Source of the DNA: Serinibacter arcticus
GTDB lineage: Bacteria; Actinomycetota; Actinomycetes; Actinomycetales; Beutenbergiaceae
Assembly: GCF_004786095.1 (NCBI RefSeq)
Contig: NZ_RHPJ01000003.1
Span: 1-64,000, forward strand
DNA length: 64,000 bases
Direction of reading: 5' to 3'
Below the pieces are notes generated by a model that worked only from the letters and a program-made list of their open reading frames with translations, was not told the origin of the DNA and searched no databases. This document shows positions 25,506 to 33,476 of this stretch, piece by piece. The position numbers were made by a program, and so were the translations under genes. Numbering within the stretch: position 1 is the first letter of the stretch; each line of letters starts with the position of its first letter.

Positions 25506-25532
25506 GCCTCCCGCACCCTCGGGAGGCTTTTT
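25506..25532 (+). terminator. cimA attenuator (intrinsic terminator)
   Basis: GCCTCCCG pairs with CGGGAGGC around a 6-nt loop, followed by TTTTT. It lies 132 nt before the cimA ATG, leaving an untranslated segment (25533-25664) in which I see no further structure of note. Confidence 0.85.
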
Positions 25533-25664
25533 CGTGTCCGGGCGAGCAATCCGTCAGCCTCCTCGGACGCGGCGGACGGGATCCACGGGATCAGGCAGGG
25601 CCACCGGCACCACCCACGCCGGAGACGCCGACTCCCACACTCGCGGTGAAAGCAGGCAACAGAC

Positions 25665-27275
25665 ATGACGACGCCCCACGCGCTCGACGGCGTGACCGTC
25701 GAGATCTACGACACCACCCTGCGCGACGGCGCGCAGCAGGAGGGCATGAACCTCACGGTGGCGGACAAGCTCGCGATCGCCCCCCTGCTCGACGAGCTCG
25801 GCGTGGCCGTGATCGAGGGCGGCTGGCCCGGCGCCATCCCGAAGGACACCGAGTTCTTCGGTCGGGTGGAGAAGGAGCTCGAGCTCCCGCGCGCCCAGAT
25901 CGCCGCGTTCGGCTCGACCCGCAAGGCCGGTGGCCGGGCCCACGACGACGTCCAGGTCCGCGGCCTGCTCGACTCCGGGGCGCCGATCGTGACGCTCGTG
26001 GCCAAGAGCGACGTCCGGCACGTCGAGCGCGCGCTGCGCACGACGCCGGAGGAGAACCTCGCGATGATCACCGACACCGTGCGGTACCTGCGCGAGGCCG
26101 GGCGCCGCGTGATCGTGGACGCCGAGCACTTCTTCGACGGCTACCGCTACGACAGCGACTACGCCCTGCGCGCCGTGGAGGCCGCCTTCGCGGCCGGGGC
26201 CTCCGACGTCGTCCTGTGCGACACCAACGGCGGCATGCTGCCCGACTGGGTGCACGCGATCGTCACCGACGTGGCCTCACGCACGAACGGCACCCTGGGC
26301 ATCCACGCCCACAACGACTCCGGCTGCGCCGTCGCGAACTCGGTCGCCGCCGTCGTGGCGGGTGCGCGTCACGTCCAGGGCACGATCAACGGCTACGGCG
26401 AGCGGACCGGCAACGCCGACCTCCTCGCCGTCGTGGCGAACCTCGAGCTCAAGCTCGGCGCGCGCTGCCTCGCGCCCGGAGCGCTGGCCGAGGCGACACG
26501 CATCGCGCACGCCGTCAGCGAGGTCACCAACATCCCGCCGTACGGACGCCAGCCCTACATCGGCGCCAGCGCGTTCGCGCACAAGGCCGGGCTGCACGCG
26601 AGCGCGATCAAGGTCGACCCCGACATGTACCAGCACATCGATCCGACGCTCGTGGGCAACGACATGCGGATGCTGGTCTCCGACATGGCCGGCCGCGCGT
26701 CGATCGAGCTGAAGGGCCGCGAGCTCGGCTTCGACCTGACCGGTCAGCCCGAGCTGCTGGCGCGCGTGGTCGACCGCGTGAAGAACGCCGAGGCGGAGGG
26801 CTACACGTTCGACGCCGCCGACGCCTCGTTCGCGCTCATGCTGCGCGAGGAGATCGACGGCGCACGCCCGGCCTACTTCCGCGTCGAGAGCTGGCGCGCC
26901 TCGGTGAACTACTCCGAGCGCGTGGGCGGCGACGGCGAGAGCGAGGCGACCGTCAAGCTGCACGCCGGCGGCGAGCGCGTCGTTCGCACGGGCGAGGGCA
27001 ACGGTCCCGTCAACGCGCTCGACCACGCGCTCCGCGACGCGCTGCGGGGCATCTACCCGGAGATCGAGACGTTCGAGCTCATCGACTTCCGGGTCCGCCT
27101 GCTCGACACCTCGCACGGCACCGATGCCGTCACGCGCGTGCTGATCCAGACGACCGACGGCACGGACGTGTGGAGCACGGTCGGCGTCGGGGCGAACATC
27201 CTGGAGGCCTCCTACGAGGCGCTCGTGGACGCGCTGGTCTACGGGCTCGTGGCCCGGGGCGTCGAGATCCGGTAG
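25665..27275 (+). CDS. cimA: (R)-citramalate synthase
   Basis: 536 residues, a DRE-TIM metallolyase. It begins VEIYDTTLRDGAQQEGMNLT and has EGGWPGAIPKDTEFF, marks of the citramalate synthase (CimA) branch rather than LeuA; the longer CimA length also fits. It condenses acetyl-CoA with pyruvate, giving a threonine-independent route to 2-ketobutyrate and isoleucine that reuses LeuCD and LeuB. HAHNDSGCAVANS carries metal-ligand His residues, and the C-terminal LeuA-type dimer/allosteric domain starts near 395. Some older annotations call such genes leuA. Expression is probably controlled by the leader attenuator directly upstream. Confidence 0.9.
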   Translation: MTTPHALDGVTVEIYDTTLRDGAQQEGMNLTVADKLAIAPLLDELGVAVIEGGWPGAIPKDTEFFGRVEKELELPRAQIAAFGSTRKAGGRAHDDVQVRGLLDSGAPIVTLVAKSDVRHVERALRTTPEENLAMITDTVRYLREAGRRVIVDAEHFFDGYRYDSDYALRAVEAAFAAGASDVVLCDTNGGMLPDWVHAIVTDVASRTNGTLGIHAHNDSGCAVANSVAAVVAGARHVQGTINGYGERTGNADLLAVVANLELKLGARCLAPGALAEATRIAHAVSEVTNIPPYGRQPYIGASAFAHKAGLHASAIKVDPDMYQHIDPTLVGNDMRMLVSDMAGRASIELKGRELGFDLTGQPELLARVVDRVKNAEAEGYTFDAADASFALMLREEIDGARPAYFRVESWRASVNYSERVGGDGESEATVKLHAGGERVVRTGEGNGPVNALDHALRDALRGIYPEIETFELIDFRVRLLDTSHGTDAVTRVLIQTTDGTDVWSTVGVGANILEASYEALVDALVYGLVARGVEIR

Positions 27276-27293
27276 GCCGGAGCCGGTCGTCGG

Positions 27294-27923
27294 TCAGGCG
27301 ATCTCGGCGAGGGGCGCCTGGTCGACCACGAGGCGCACCCGGACCGCCTTGCGTGCGAGCTGCTTGCGCGCGGAGGCGAGCACCTCGGTCACCTCGGCGT
27401 CGACCGTCTCCTCGGCGATCGTCACGTTCAGCACGACCGGGTACTCCGGATCGGCGTCGTGCGGCGCGGGGGAGTGCTCGCCGACGGCGGCCGCGAGCCC
27501 GTTCTCGAGGGCGGCCCGCAGGTCCTCCGCGCTGCCGGCGGCGGACGGTGCCGTGTGCACGATCCGCACGACGACGCCACGCAGGCCCGGGTTCCACGCC
27601 AGCACCGGCGCGGGCTGGTCGGAGGGGACGATCTGCTCGGCGACCTGGAGCGTGGTGGCGGAGCCGAGCTGGTCGGTGACCGGATCGGGCTCGGGGAAGG
27701 GCTCGGGGTCGGGCTCGACGGTGGGCTCGGGGTCGATGACAGGCTCGGGCTCGTACGACGGCTCAGGAGGGAGATCTGGCTCCGGCTCCGGGTCGATCGC
27801 GGGCACCGCAGAGACGTCGTCGGGCGCGGTGACGTCCCGCTCCCTGACGCCTTGCTGCTCCTGGACGACGTCCTGCTGCTCGTCGACCTGCGGGGTGTTC
27901 TTGCGCCAGCGGAACCAAGCCAT
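27294..27923 (-). CDS. Acidic Pro/Glu-rich protein of unknown function
   Basis: 209 residues. The first ten are basic and aromatic (AWFRWRKN), followed by a Gln/Val/Asp region and a Pro-Glu-Asp repeat stretch (PEPEPDLPPEPSYEPEP, about 45-85) that must be disordered. The C-terminal half (about 95-205) looks folded, with alternating strands and helices (VVVRIVHTAPS, VLNVTIAEETV, VRVRLVVDQAP). No signal peptide or transmembrane helix. I do not recognise the family. It is convergent with cimA (18-nt gap) and divergent from the lipoate ligase gene. Confidence 0.75.
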   Translation of the reverse strand: MAWFRWRKNTPQVDEQQDVVQEQQGVRERDVTAPDDVSAVPAIDPEPEPDLPPEPSYEPEPVIDPEPTVEPDPEPFPEPDPVTDQLGSATTLQVAEQIVPSDQPAPVLAWNPGLRGVVVRIVHTAPSAAGSAEDLRAALENGLAAAVGEHSPAPHDADPEYPVVLNVTIAEETVDAEVTEVLASARKQLARKAVRVRLVVDQAPLAEIA

Positions 27924-27988
27924 GCCCCAGGATCTCCCGCCGCCACCCCTCGAGGCAACACCGCGCGCGCCGGTGGGAGGATGGAGGC

Positions 27989-29065
27989 ATGGTCGCTGCG
28001 AGCAGTCACGGTGAGTACAAGGTCCCCGGCGGCAAGCTCGTCGTCGCCGACGTCACGCTGGACGGGGAGGGCGACGGTGCCACCCTGAGCGGCGTCGCGA
28101 TCTCGGGGGACTTCTTCCTCGAGCCCGACGAGGCGCTCGACACGATCAACGGCGCCCTCGTGGGCGTCCCGGCGTCGGCGAGCGTGGCGTCGATGGCGGC
28201 GGCGGTCGCTGCGGCCGTGGGCGACGACGTCGCCATGGTCGGGTTCTCGCCCGAGGCGGTCGCGATCGCGGTGCGCCGCGCCCTCGGCCACTCCACGAGC
28301 TGGGGCGACCACACCTTCGAGGTGATCCGTGGCGAGGCCGAGGTGCCGTTCATGCAGATGGCGCTCGACGAGGTGCTGGCGCAGTCCGTCGGTGCCGGCA
28401 CCCGCGGGCCCACGCTGCGGTTCTGGGAGTGGGAGCGCACCACCGTGGTGATCGGCTCGTTCCAGTCGATGCGCAACGAGATCGACCCCGAGGGTGCGGG
28501 GCGGCAGGGGGTGACTGTCACGCGCCGCGTGTCGGGCGGTGGCGCGATGTTCATCCAGCCCGGGAACACCATCACCTACTCCCTGTACGTGCCCGCCTCC
28601 CTCGTGGACGGGCTCAGCTTCGAGCAGAGCTACGCGTTCCTCGACGACTGGGTGCTGGGTGCGCTGCGTGACCTCGGCATCAGCGCCACCTACGTGCCGC
28701 TCAACGACATCACGTCGCCCGCCGGCAAGATCGCGGGCGCCGCGCAGAAGCGGTACGCCTCCGGCGCGGTGCTGCACCACGTGACGATGGCCTACGACAT
28801 CGATGCCGACGCGATGCTCGACGTGCTCCGCATCGGCCGCGAGAAGCTCTCGGACAAGGGCACCCGCAGCGCCAACAAGCGGGTCGACCCGCTGCGCAGC
28901 CAGACCGGCCTGCCGCGCGCGGAGATCATCGACGCGTTCCTGGCGCACTTCGCCTCGCGCTACGACACGCGCGCCGGTGACATCACGCCCGCCGAGCGGG
29001 CGGAGGCGGAGCGCCTCGTGGAGCAGAAGTTCGCCACGCCGCAGTGGTTGAATCGGGTCCCATGA
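27989..29065 (+). CDS. Lipoate-protein ligase with accessory domain at the N-terminus
   Basis: 358 residues. Activates lipoate with ATP and transfers it to lipoyl domains. Residues 8-95 (EYKVPGGKLVVADVTLDGEG, GDFFLEPDEAL) match the small ligase accessory domain that in E. coli LplA lies at the C-terminus and in Thermoplasma is a separate LplB subunit. The catalytic domain follows (about 105-345), with RRVSGGGAMF and the SPAGKIAGAAQKR lysine motif. ATG 27989 follows GGAGG. Its stop overlaps the next start (ATGA). Its substrate could also be octanoate or biotin by family, but the Lys motif and accessory domain favour lipoate. Confidence 0.88.
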   Translation: MVAASSHGEYKVPGGKLVVADVTLDGEGDGATLSGVAISGDFFLEPDEALDTINGALVGVPASASVASMAAAVAAAVGDDVAMVGFSPEAVAIAVRRALGHSTSWGDHTFEVIRGEAEVPFMQMALDEVLAQSVGAGTRGPTLRFWEWERTTVVIGSFQSMRNEIDPEGAGRQGVTVTRRVSGGGAMFIQPGNTITYSLYVPASLVDGLSFEQSYAFLDDWVLGALRDLGISATYVPLNDITSPAGKIAGAAQKRYASGAVLHHVTMAYDIDADAMLDVLRIGREKLSDKGTRSANKRVDPLRSQTGLPRAEIIDAFLAHFASRYDTRAGDITPAERAEAERLVEQKFATPQWLNRVP

Positions 29066-29637
29066 GCTTCCACATCGCCAACCTGCCCGAGGCTGACGCG
29101 GTCCTGGACGAGGACTCCTTCGCGGTCGTCGTCGGGATGATGCTCGATCAGCAGTACGGCATGGAGCACGCGTTCCGCGGCGGCTGGAAGGTGCGGTCCC
29201 GGTTCGGCACGCTCGACCCCGCGGCGATCGCGGCCGCCGACCCCGAGGACTTCGTCGCGCTCTGCAGCCAGCCGCCCGCGATCCACCGGTTCCCTGGGTC
29301 GATGGCCAAGCGGCTGCAGGAGCTCGCCGCCCTCGTCGTGGAGCGCTACGACGGCGACGTGACGCGACTGTGGACCGAGGCGACCAGCGGCCGCGACCTG
29401 CTGAAGCGGGTGCAGGACCTTCCCGGGTTCGGCAAGCAGAAGGCGCAGATCTTCGTGGCCCTGCTGGCGAAGCAGCTCGACGTGCGGCCCGAGGGCTGGG
29501 AGGCCGCCGCGGGCGACTACGCGCTCGAGGGGTACCGGTCGGTCGCCGACGTGGTGGATGCCGAGTCGCTGCTGAAGGTCCGTGACTTCAAGCAGCAGAA
29601 GAAGGCCGCAGCGAAGGCGGCTGCGGCCGAGGACTGA
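29062..29637 (+). CDS. HhH-GPD-type base excision DNA repair protein
   Basis: 191 residues. A helix-hairpin-helix GPD-like protein: DQQYGMEHAFRGGWKV near the start, then VQDLPGFGKQKAQIFVALLAK as the HhH element. The canonical catalytic Lys/Asp of Nth/MutY is not obvious, as in the actinobacterial HhH-GPD subgroup. The end is Lys/Ala-rich. The start overlaps the lipoate ligase stop by 4 nt, and it abuts the convergent hydrolase gene with no gap. Confidence 0.85.
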   Translation: MSFHIANLPEADAVLDEDSFAVVVGMMLDQQYGMEHAFRGGWKVRSRFGTLDPAAIAAADPEDFVALCSQPPAIHRFPGSMAKRLQELAALVVERYDGDVTRLWTEATSGRDLLKRVQDLPGFGKQKAQIFVALLAKQLDVRPEGWEAAAGDYALEGYRSVADVVDAESLLKVRDFKQQKKAAAKAAAAED

Positions 29638-30498
29638 TCACCACGTCCCCCGCCACTCCCGGATGATCGCCACGACCTCGTCGAGGTGGGACTCGAGGAG
29701 GAAGTGGCCGCCGTCCAGCAGCTCCACCCGGGTGTGAGGGGCGTCGCGCAGGAACGCGGTCGCGCCCGCCGACGCGAAGATCTCGTCGTGCCGGCCCCAG
29801 ACCGCCAGCACGGGCACGCGTGAGGACCGCAGCCAGGCCTGAACGGCGGGGTAGAGGTCGCGGTTCGTCCGGTAGTCGGCGAAGAGGGCCAGCTGCACCG
29901 CCTCGAGGCCCGGGCGGGCCAGGAGCGCGAGGTCGTGCTCCCACGCGTCGGGGTCGACCGTGGTGGGGTCAGGGACGCCGTGCAGGTACTGCCACTCGAC
30001 GGCCTCGCGACCGAGCGCGGGAACGAGGGCGGCCCGGTTGGCGGGTGACCGGTCGTCGCCGTACGACCAGATCGGTGCCCAGAAGTCCGGCACGAATCCC
30101 TCCTCGTAGGCGTTGCCGTTCTGGGAGATGACGCCCTCGACGGCATCGGGATCGGCCAGCGCCAGGCGCCAGGCGACGGGTGCCCCGTAGTCCTGGACGT
30201 AGACCGTGTACCGCGCGATCCCGAGGTCGGCCAGGAGCGACCGCGTCACGGCGGTGAGGCGGTCGAACGTGTACTGCATCTCGTCGGTCCCGGGTGCGCT
30301 GGAGCGGCCGAAGCCGATGTGGTCGGGCGCGACGACGCGGTAGCGGTCCGCCAGGGCGGGGATGAGGTGGCGGAACATGTGGGAGCTCGACGGGTACCCG
30401 TGCAGGAGCAGGAGGACGGGGGCGTCGGCCGGCCCCGCCTCGCGGTAGAACACCTCGAGTCCGTCGATGGTGGTGGTGCGGTGGTGGACGGTGACCAT
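29638..30498 (-). CDS. Alpha/beta hydrolase, haloalkane dehalogenase/epoxide hydrolase-like
   Basis: 286 residues with the alpha/beta hydrolase core: LLLHGYPSSSHMFRHLIP (oxyanion HGYP), APDHIGFGRSS, and a nucleophile elbow YVQDYGAPVAWRLA in which Asp is the nucleophile, as in haloalkane dehalogenases and epoxide hydrolases. The cap domain spans about 135-215. The catalytic His lies in LLDGGHFLLESH near the end. The substrate cannot be told from sequence. It is transcribed divergently from a CGNR regulator, and the 44-nt gap holds an inverted repeat, so it is likely controlled by that neighbour. Confidence 0.9.
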   Translation of the reverse strand: MVTVHHRTTTIDGLEVFYREAGPADAPVLLLLHGYPSSSHMFRHLIPALADRYRVVAPDHIGFGRSSAPGTDEMQYTFDRLTAVTRSLLADLGIARYTVYVQDYGAPVAWRLALADPDAVEGVISQNGNAYEEGFVPDFWAPIWSYGDDRSPANRAALVPALGREAVEWQYLHGVPDPTTVDPDAWEHDLALLARPGLEAVQLALFADYRTNRDLYPAVQAWLRSSRVPVLAVWGRHDEIFASAGATAFLRDAPHTRVELLDGGHFLLESHLDEVVAIIREWRGTW

Positions 30499-30500
30499 GA

Positions 30501-30530
30501 CTAACCTTCTATCGTTTGGTAACTGGTTAG
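30501..30530. promoter_or_regulatory. Operator-like inverted repeat in the hydrolase/CGNR intergenic region
   Basis: CTAACC at 30501-30506 and GGTTAG at 30525-30530 are exact complements 18 nt apart. They flank TTGGTA (30516-30521), a possible -35 box of the CGNR gene, whose -10 would be TAGCAT at 30539-30544. A regulator bound here could control both divergent genes. Confidence 0.5.
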
Positions 30531-30551
30531 TGAGACGGTAGCATGGTCGTC

Positions 30552-31103
30552 GTGGCGCCGAACCAGGGAAGAGGAGTCGATGTGCTGGACGACGAGGAGC
30601 TCGTGCTGGGTGTGCTCAACACGGCACCGGTCGTCGACGGTCGACCCACGGACGAGCTCGACGAACCCGGTGCCGCGGAGCTCGCCAGGCGACTGGGCGG
30701 TGACGGCTCACCCGCGGAGCTCGCGCAGCTGCGCGAGGTCCGCGAGCTGCTGCACGCCGTCGTGCGTGGGGAGGCAGGGGCCGTCGAGGACCTGGCCGTC
30801 TGGCTCGACGGCGTCGTCCTCGTCCCCGAGGTGGGCTCCGCCGGGATCGCCTGGACGCTCCGGGCGCCGGCCCACCGCGTGCTGGCGGCGCGCGTCGCGA
30901 CAGCCTGGTCCCGCGTCGTCGCGGCTCGTCCCGGTCGACTGCGACCGTGCGGCAACGACGAGTGCCACCTGTTCCTGATCGACCGCAGCCGGCCCGGCAC
31001 CGCGCGGTGGTGCTCGATGGCGACGTGCGGCAACCGGATGAAGGTGCGCGCGCACGCTGCACGGCGCCGCGACGAGGCGGCGTCGAGCGAGCGGGTCGAC
31101 TAG
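30552..31103 (+). CDS. CGNR zinc finger (ABATE domain) protein
   Basis: About 183 residues. The N-terminal 120 residues form the ABATE-like helical domain; the C-terminus carries the CGNR zinc finger: CGNDEC (C-x4-C) then WCSMATCGNRMKVRAHAARRR. Such proteins are thought to be transcription regulators, often beside stress or hydrolase genes. I chose GTG 30552 because the promoter (TTGGTA, 17 nt, TAGCAT) puts transcription start there, giving a leaderless message; ATG 30543 lies within the -10 box and would add three residues. Probably regulates the divergent hydrolase gene. Confidence 0.85.
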   Translation: MAPNQGRGVDVLDDEELVLGVLNTAPVVDGRPTDELDEPGAAELARRLGGDGSPAELAQLREVRELLHAVVRGEAGAVEDLAVWLDGVVLVPEVGSAGIAWTLRAPAHRVLAARVATAWSRVVAARPGRLRPCGNDECHLFLIDRSRPGTARWCSMATCGNRMKVRAHAARRRDEAASSERVD

Positions 31104-32164
31104 CCCTGCGTCACGCTGACGTTGAAGGTCGCCGTCGAGAGGTAGAGCTCCTCGAGCACGACGAAGGTCGATCCCGGTGCCAGGTCGAGCTCGACGTAGG
31201 GGTCGTACTCGCTGCCGCCGATCGTCTCGGCCACCGTCTGGCCGCGGTCGTCGATCGAGGTGACCCTGGTCCCGGTCAGGTAGGTGAGCTGGCCGTCGAG
31301 CTCCTCGCTCGCACCGCGCACGTCGACGACGGCGCCCGCCTCGACGTCGGTGGTCAGCTTCAGCACCGCGATGCCGGCGTCGTCGGTCAGCTCCACGTCC
31401 ACGGGCGTGCCGGGAACGACCTCGACGACCGTCGCGGGTTCGGCGACCAGGGCCGCCGTGGTCTCGAGACCGTCGCGCTCCGTGAGCACGACGTCGTAGC
31501 TCCCGGCGGGCAGCGTGAGCCAGTACCCGGGATCGCTCCAGGTGCCACCGACGAGCGCCGCCAGGGCATTGCCGCGGTCGTCGGGCAGCGCGAGCGGTTC
31601 GGTGGTTCCGGACGGCGTGATCGTCATCTCGACGTCCTCGTCGCCCGTCGCCCCGACGAAGTAGTCGCCGTCCGTGGTGATCTCCAGGACGGTGGTGAGC
31701 GCGCCGTCGGCCGGCACCGTTCCGGTGGGGGCGTCCGCGGGGGCGAACGGCGGCAGGGTCGAGGTGGAGGAGGGGACGGGATCGGCGCCGCCGCCCGGGT
31801 CGGCATTCGACGAACCGCCGTCGATCAGCGCGTTGGCGGCGACGGCGATGATCGCGATCACGACGACGCCGGCGCCCACGAGCCACCAGACGAGTCCGCC
31901 GCCCGAACGCCGAGGGCCGGTCGCGCCAGGGGTCGCCAGCACGGGCGCCGGGGTCCACGTGCTGACGGTGCGCGGCCCCTGGGTCGCCCGGAGGTCGGCG
32001 TCCGCGAGGTAGGGGTAGTCGTCCAGCGCCGTGGTCGGTCCGTGCGCCACCTCCTCCAGGGGCGCGAACGGCTGGGTGTAGTCGGTCCAGTCGTCACCGT
32101 CCCACAGTCGCACCTGGGGCAGGCCCTGGGGGTCGGGGTACCAGCCGGGTTCCTTCGTCAGCAC
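31100..32164 (-). CDS. DUF2510 membrane protein
   Basis: 354 residues from GTG 32164. It starts with a DUF2510 motif (EPGWYPDPQGLPQVRLWDG), a short Trp-rich domain common in actinobacterial membrane proteins. One transmembrane helix follows at about 97-118 (GLVWWLVGAGVVVIAIIAVAANAL), then an extracellular Gly/Pro/Ser linker and a beta-rich region (about 145-354) with repeats of TVVEVVPGT-type strands. The stop overlaps the CGNR stop region by 4 nt (convergent). It is a diverged paralogue of the next gene upstream. Confidence 0.83.
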   Translation of the reverse strand: MLTKEPGWYPDPQGLPQVRLWDGDDWTDYTQPFAPLEEVAHGPTTALDDYPYLADADLRATQGPRTVSTWTPAPVLATPGATGPRRSGGGLVWWLVGAGVVVIAIIAVAANALIDGGSSNADPGGGADPVPSSTSTLPPFAPADAPTGTVPADGALTTVLEITTDGDYFVGATGDEDVEMTITPSGTTEPLALPDDRGNALAALVGGTWSDPGYWLTLPAGSYDVVLTERDGLETTAALVAEPATVVEVVPGTPVDVELTDDAGIAVLKLTTDVEAGAVVDVRGASEELDGQLTYLTGTRVTSIDDRGQTVAETIGGSEYDPYVELDLAPGSTFVVLEELYLSTATFNVSVTQG

Positions 32165-32171
32165 GGTCCTA

Positions 32172-32213
32172 GTCTCGCCTACCTGGTGATCCGTCTCGCC
32201 TACCTGCTGATCC
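32172..32213. repeat. 21-bp tandem duplication at the DUF2510 gene junction
   Basis: Two adjacent 21-nt copies (32172-32192 and 32193-32213), beginning GTCTCGCCTACCTG, differ at one base. The right copy overlaps the last codons and stop of the upstream DUF2510 gene; the left copy duplicates that coding tail in the 35-nt gap before the downstream gene. Confidence 0.85.
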
Positions 32214-33363
32214 AGGGGGTGACCTCGGCCGTGCCGGCGGCGCCGTCGAAGTCGGCGACCATCACGACCACGCGGCCACCCTGGACGGCGTCGGGCTCGA
32301 CGTAGGGGTCGAACGCGTCGCCACCGACGTCGGCGATCGCCTCGTCCGACCGGTCGTCGTTCTCCCAGAACAGGCCGTCCGACGCCACGACGGCGGCCGT
32401 GAGGTCGTTCCCGCTGGTCGATCGCACGTCGAGCTCGAGGTCCTGGCCCTCGGTGAGGTCGAGGTAGCCCACCCACACGCCGCCCTCCGGCACCTCGACG
32501 GAGGTGGGGACGGCCTCGGTCAGTGCGCCTCCGCCGTCGCCCAGGCTCGTGAGGGTCACGTCGATCTCCGCCGCCTCGGAGTAGTAGTCCGAGATGCCGA
32601 CGGTGTGCTCGCCCGCGGCGAACCACCCCGCGATCATCGCGTCCTCGCCGGACAGACCGAGCGCCTGCGCGGGCAGCGGGTGGTAGTCGGAGAAGGAGAG
32701 CGCACCCTGCGGCGTCGAGAGGGCCACGTAGGCGTCGGAGTCGTCGGTCGAGCTGGCCGTGATGAGGTACAGCCCGTCGGCGGGGAAGGTGACGACGGCC
32801 TGCGCCTGAGCACCGGCCGGTACCGAGACCGAGGTGGTGGCACCCAGGGGCACGTCGACGTCGACGACCTCCTCGGCCCCGGTGGTCGGTGCCGCGGTGG
32901 CGCCCGTGGGGTCGGAGGAGGGGTCGCTCGGGTCGGCGGAGCCGGTCGCGACCGGCGCGGGGTCGGGCTGCGCGCGGTCGAACCAGCCTCCGCCCACGGC
33001 TCCCCACGTGACGACGCCGGCCACGCCCAGCACCAGCACGGCGCCGACGACGACGAAGGGCCAGCGCGGCGTTCGGGAGGCGGTCGAGGCGGACGTGGCG
33101 TAGCCGGGTTGGCCGTAGCCCTGGCTGCCGTAGCCCTGGCTGCCGTAGCTCTGCTGCGGGTAGCCCTGCTGCGCGTAGTTCTGCCCCGCGTAGCCCTGCC
33201 CGGCATACTCCTGGCCGGCGGGGTAGCCCTGGAACGTCGCGGCGGGCACCGTCGGAGCAGCTGGTGCCGCCGGAGCCGTGTGCCGGGTCCAGGCCGATCC
33301 GTCGTGGTATCGGACGTTCCCCGGATCGTCGGGGTCGGGGTACCAGCCGGGTACCGCGCTCAT
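32200..33363 (-). CDS. DUF2510 membrane protein with Tyr/Gly/Gln repeats
   Basis: 387 residues. DUF2510 at the N-terminus (VPGWYPDPDDPGNVRYHDGSAW), then a low-complexity Tyr-Gly-Gln region (about 45-88) with YGSQGYGSQGYGQ and YAGQGYAGQNY repeats, one transmembrane helix (about 101-122), an acidic Thr/Pro linker and an extracellular beta-rich domain ending in ...VTPWISR. The layout matches the gene immediately downstream, so the two are tandem paralogues. Partners and function are unknown. Confidence 0.83.
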   Translation of the reverse strand: MSAVPGWYPDPDDPGNVRYHDGSAWTRHTAPAAPAAPTVPAATFQGYPAGQEYAGQGYAGQNYAQQGYPQQSYGSQGYGSQGYGQPGYATSASTASRTPRWPFVVVGAVLVLGVAGVVTWGAVGGGWFDRAQPDPAPVATGSADPSDPSSDPTGATAAPTTGAEEVVDVDVPLGATTSVSVPAGAQAQAVVTFPADGLYLITASSTDDSDAYVALSTPQGALSFSDYHPLPAQALGLSGEDAMIAGWFAAGEHTVGISDYYSEAAEIDVTLTSLGDGGGALTEAVPTSVEVPEGGVWVGYLDLTEGQDLELDVRSTSGNDLTAAVVASDGLFWENDDRSDEAIADVGGDAFDPYVEPDAVQGGRVVVMVADFDGAAGTAEVTPWISR

Positions 33364-33476
33364 GCCGCTCGCTCCACCGCGGTCTCCTCGCGTCAGGTCA
33401 GGGGCCCGCCGGGGGGCGGTGCTGCACGGAGCCTACGGCCCGGCGACGTCCCTCGACCACGCCCCGCGAGCGGGTC

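Noticed and set aside
25665-27275. Calling this gene leuA
   Set aside because: The N-terminal motif block (YDTTLRDGAQQEGMNLT, EGGWPGAIPKDTEFF) fits citramalate synthases better than 2-isopropylmalate synthases; activity remains to be shown.
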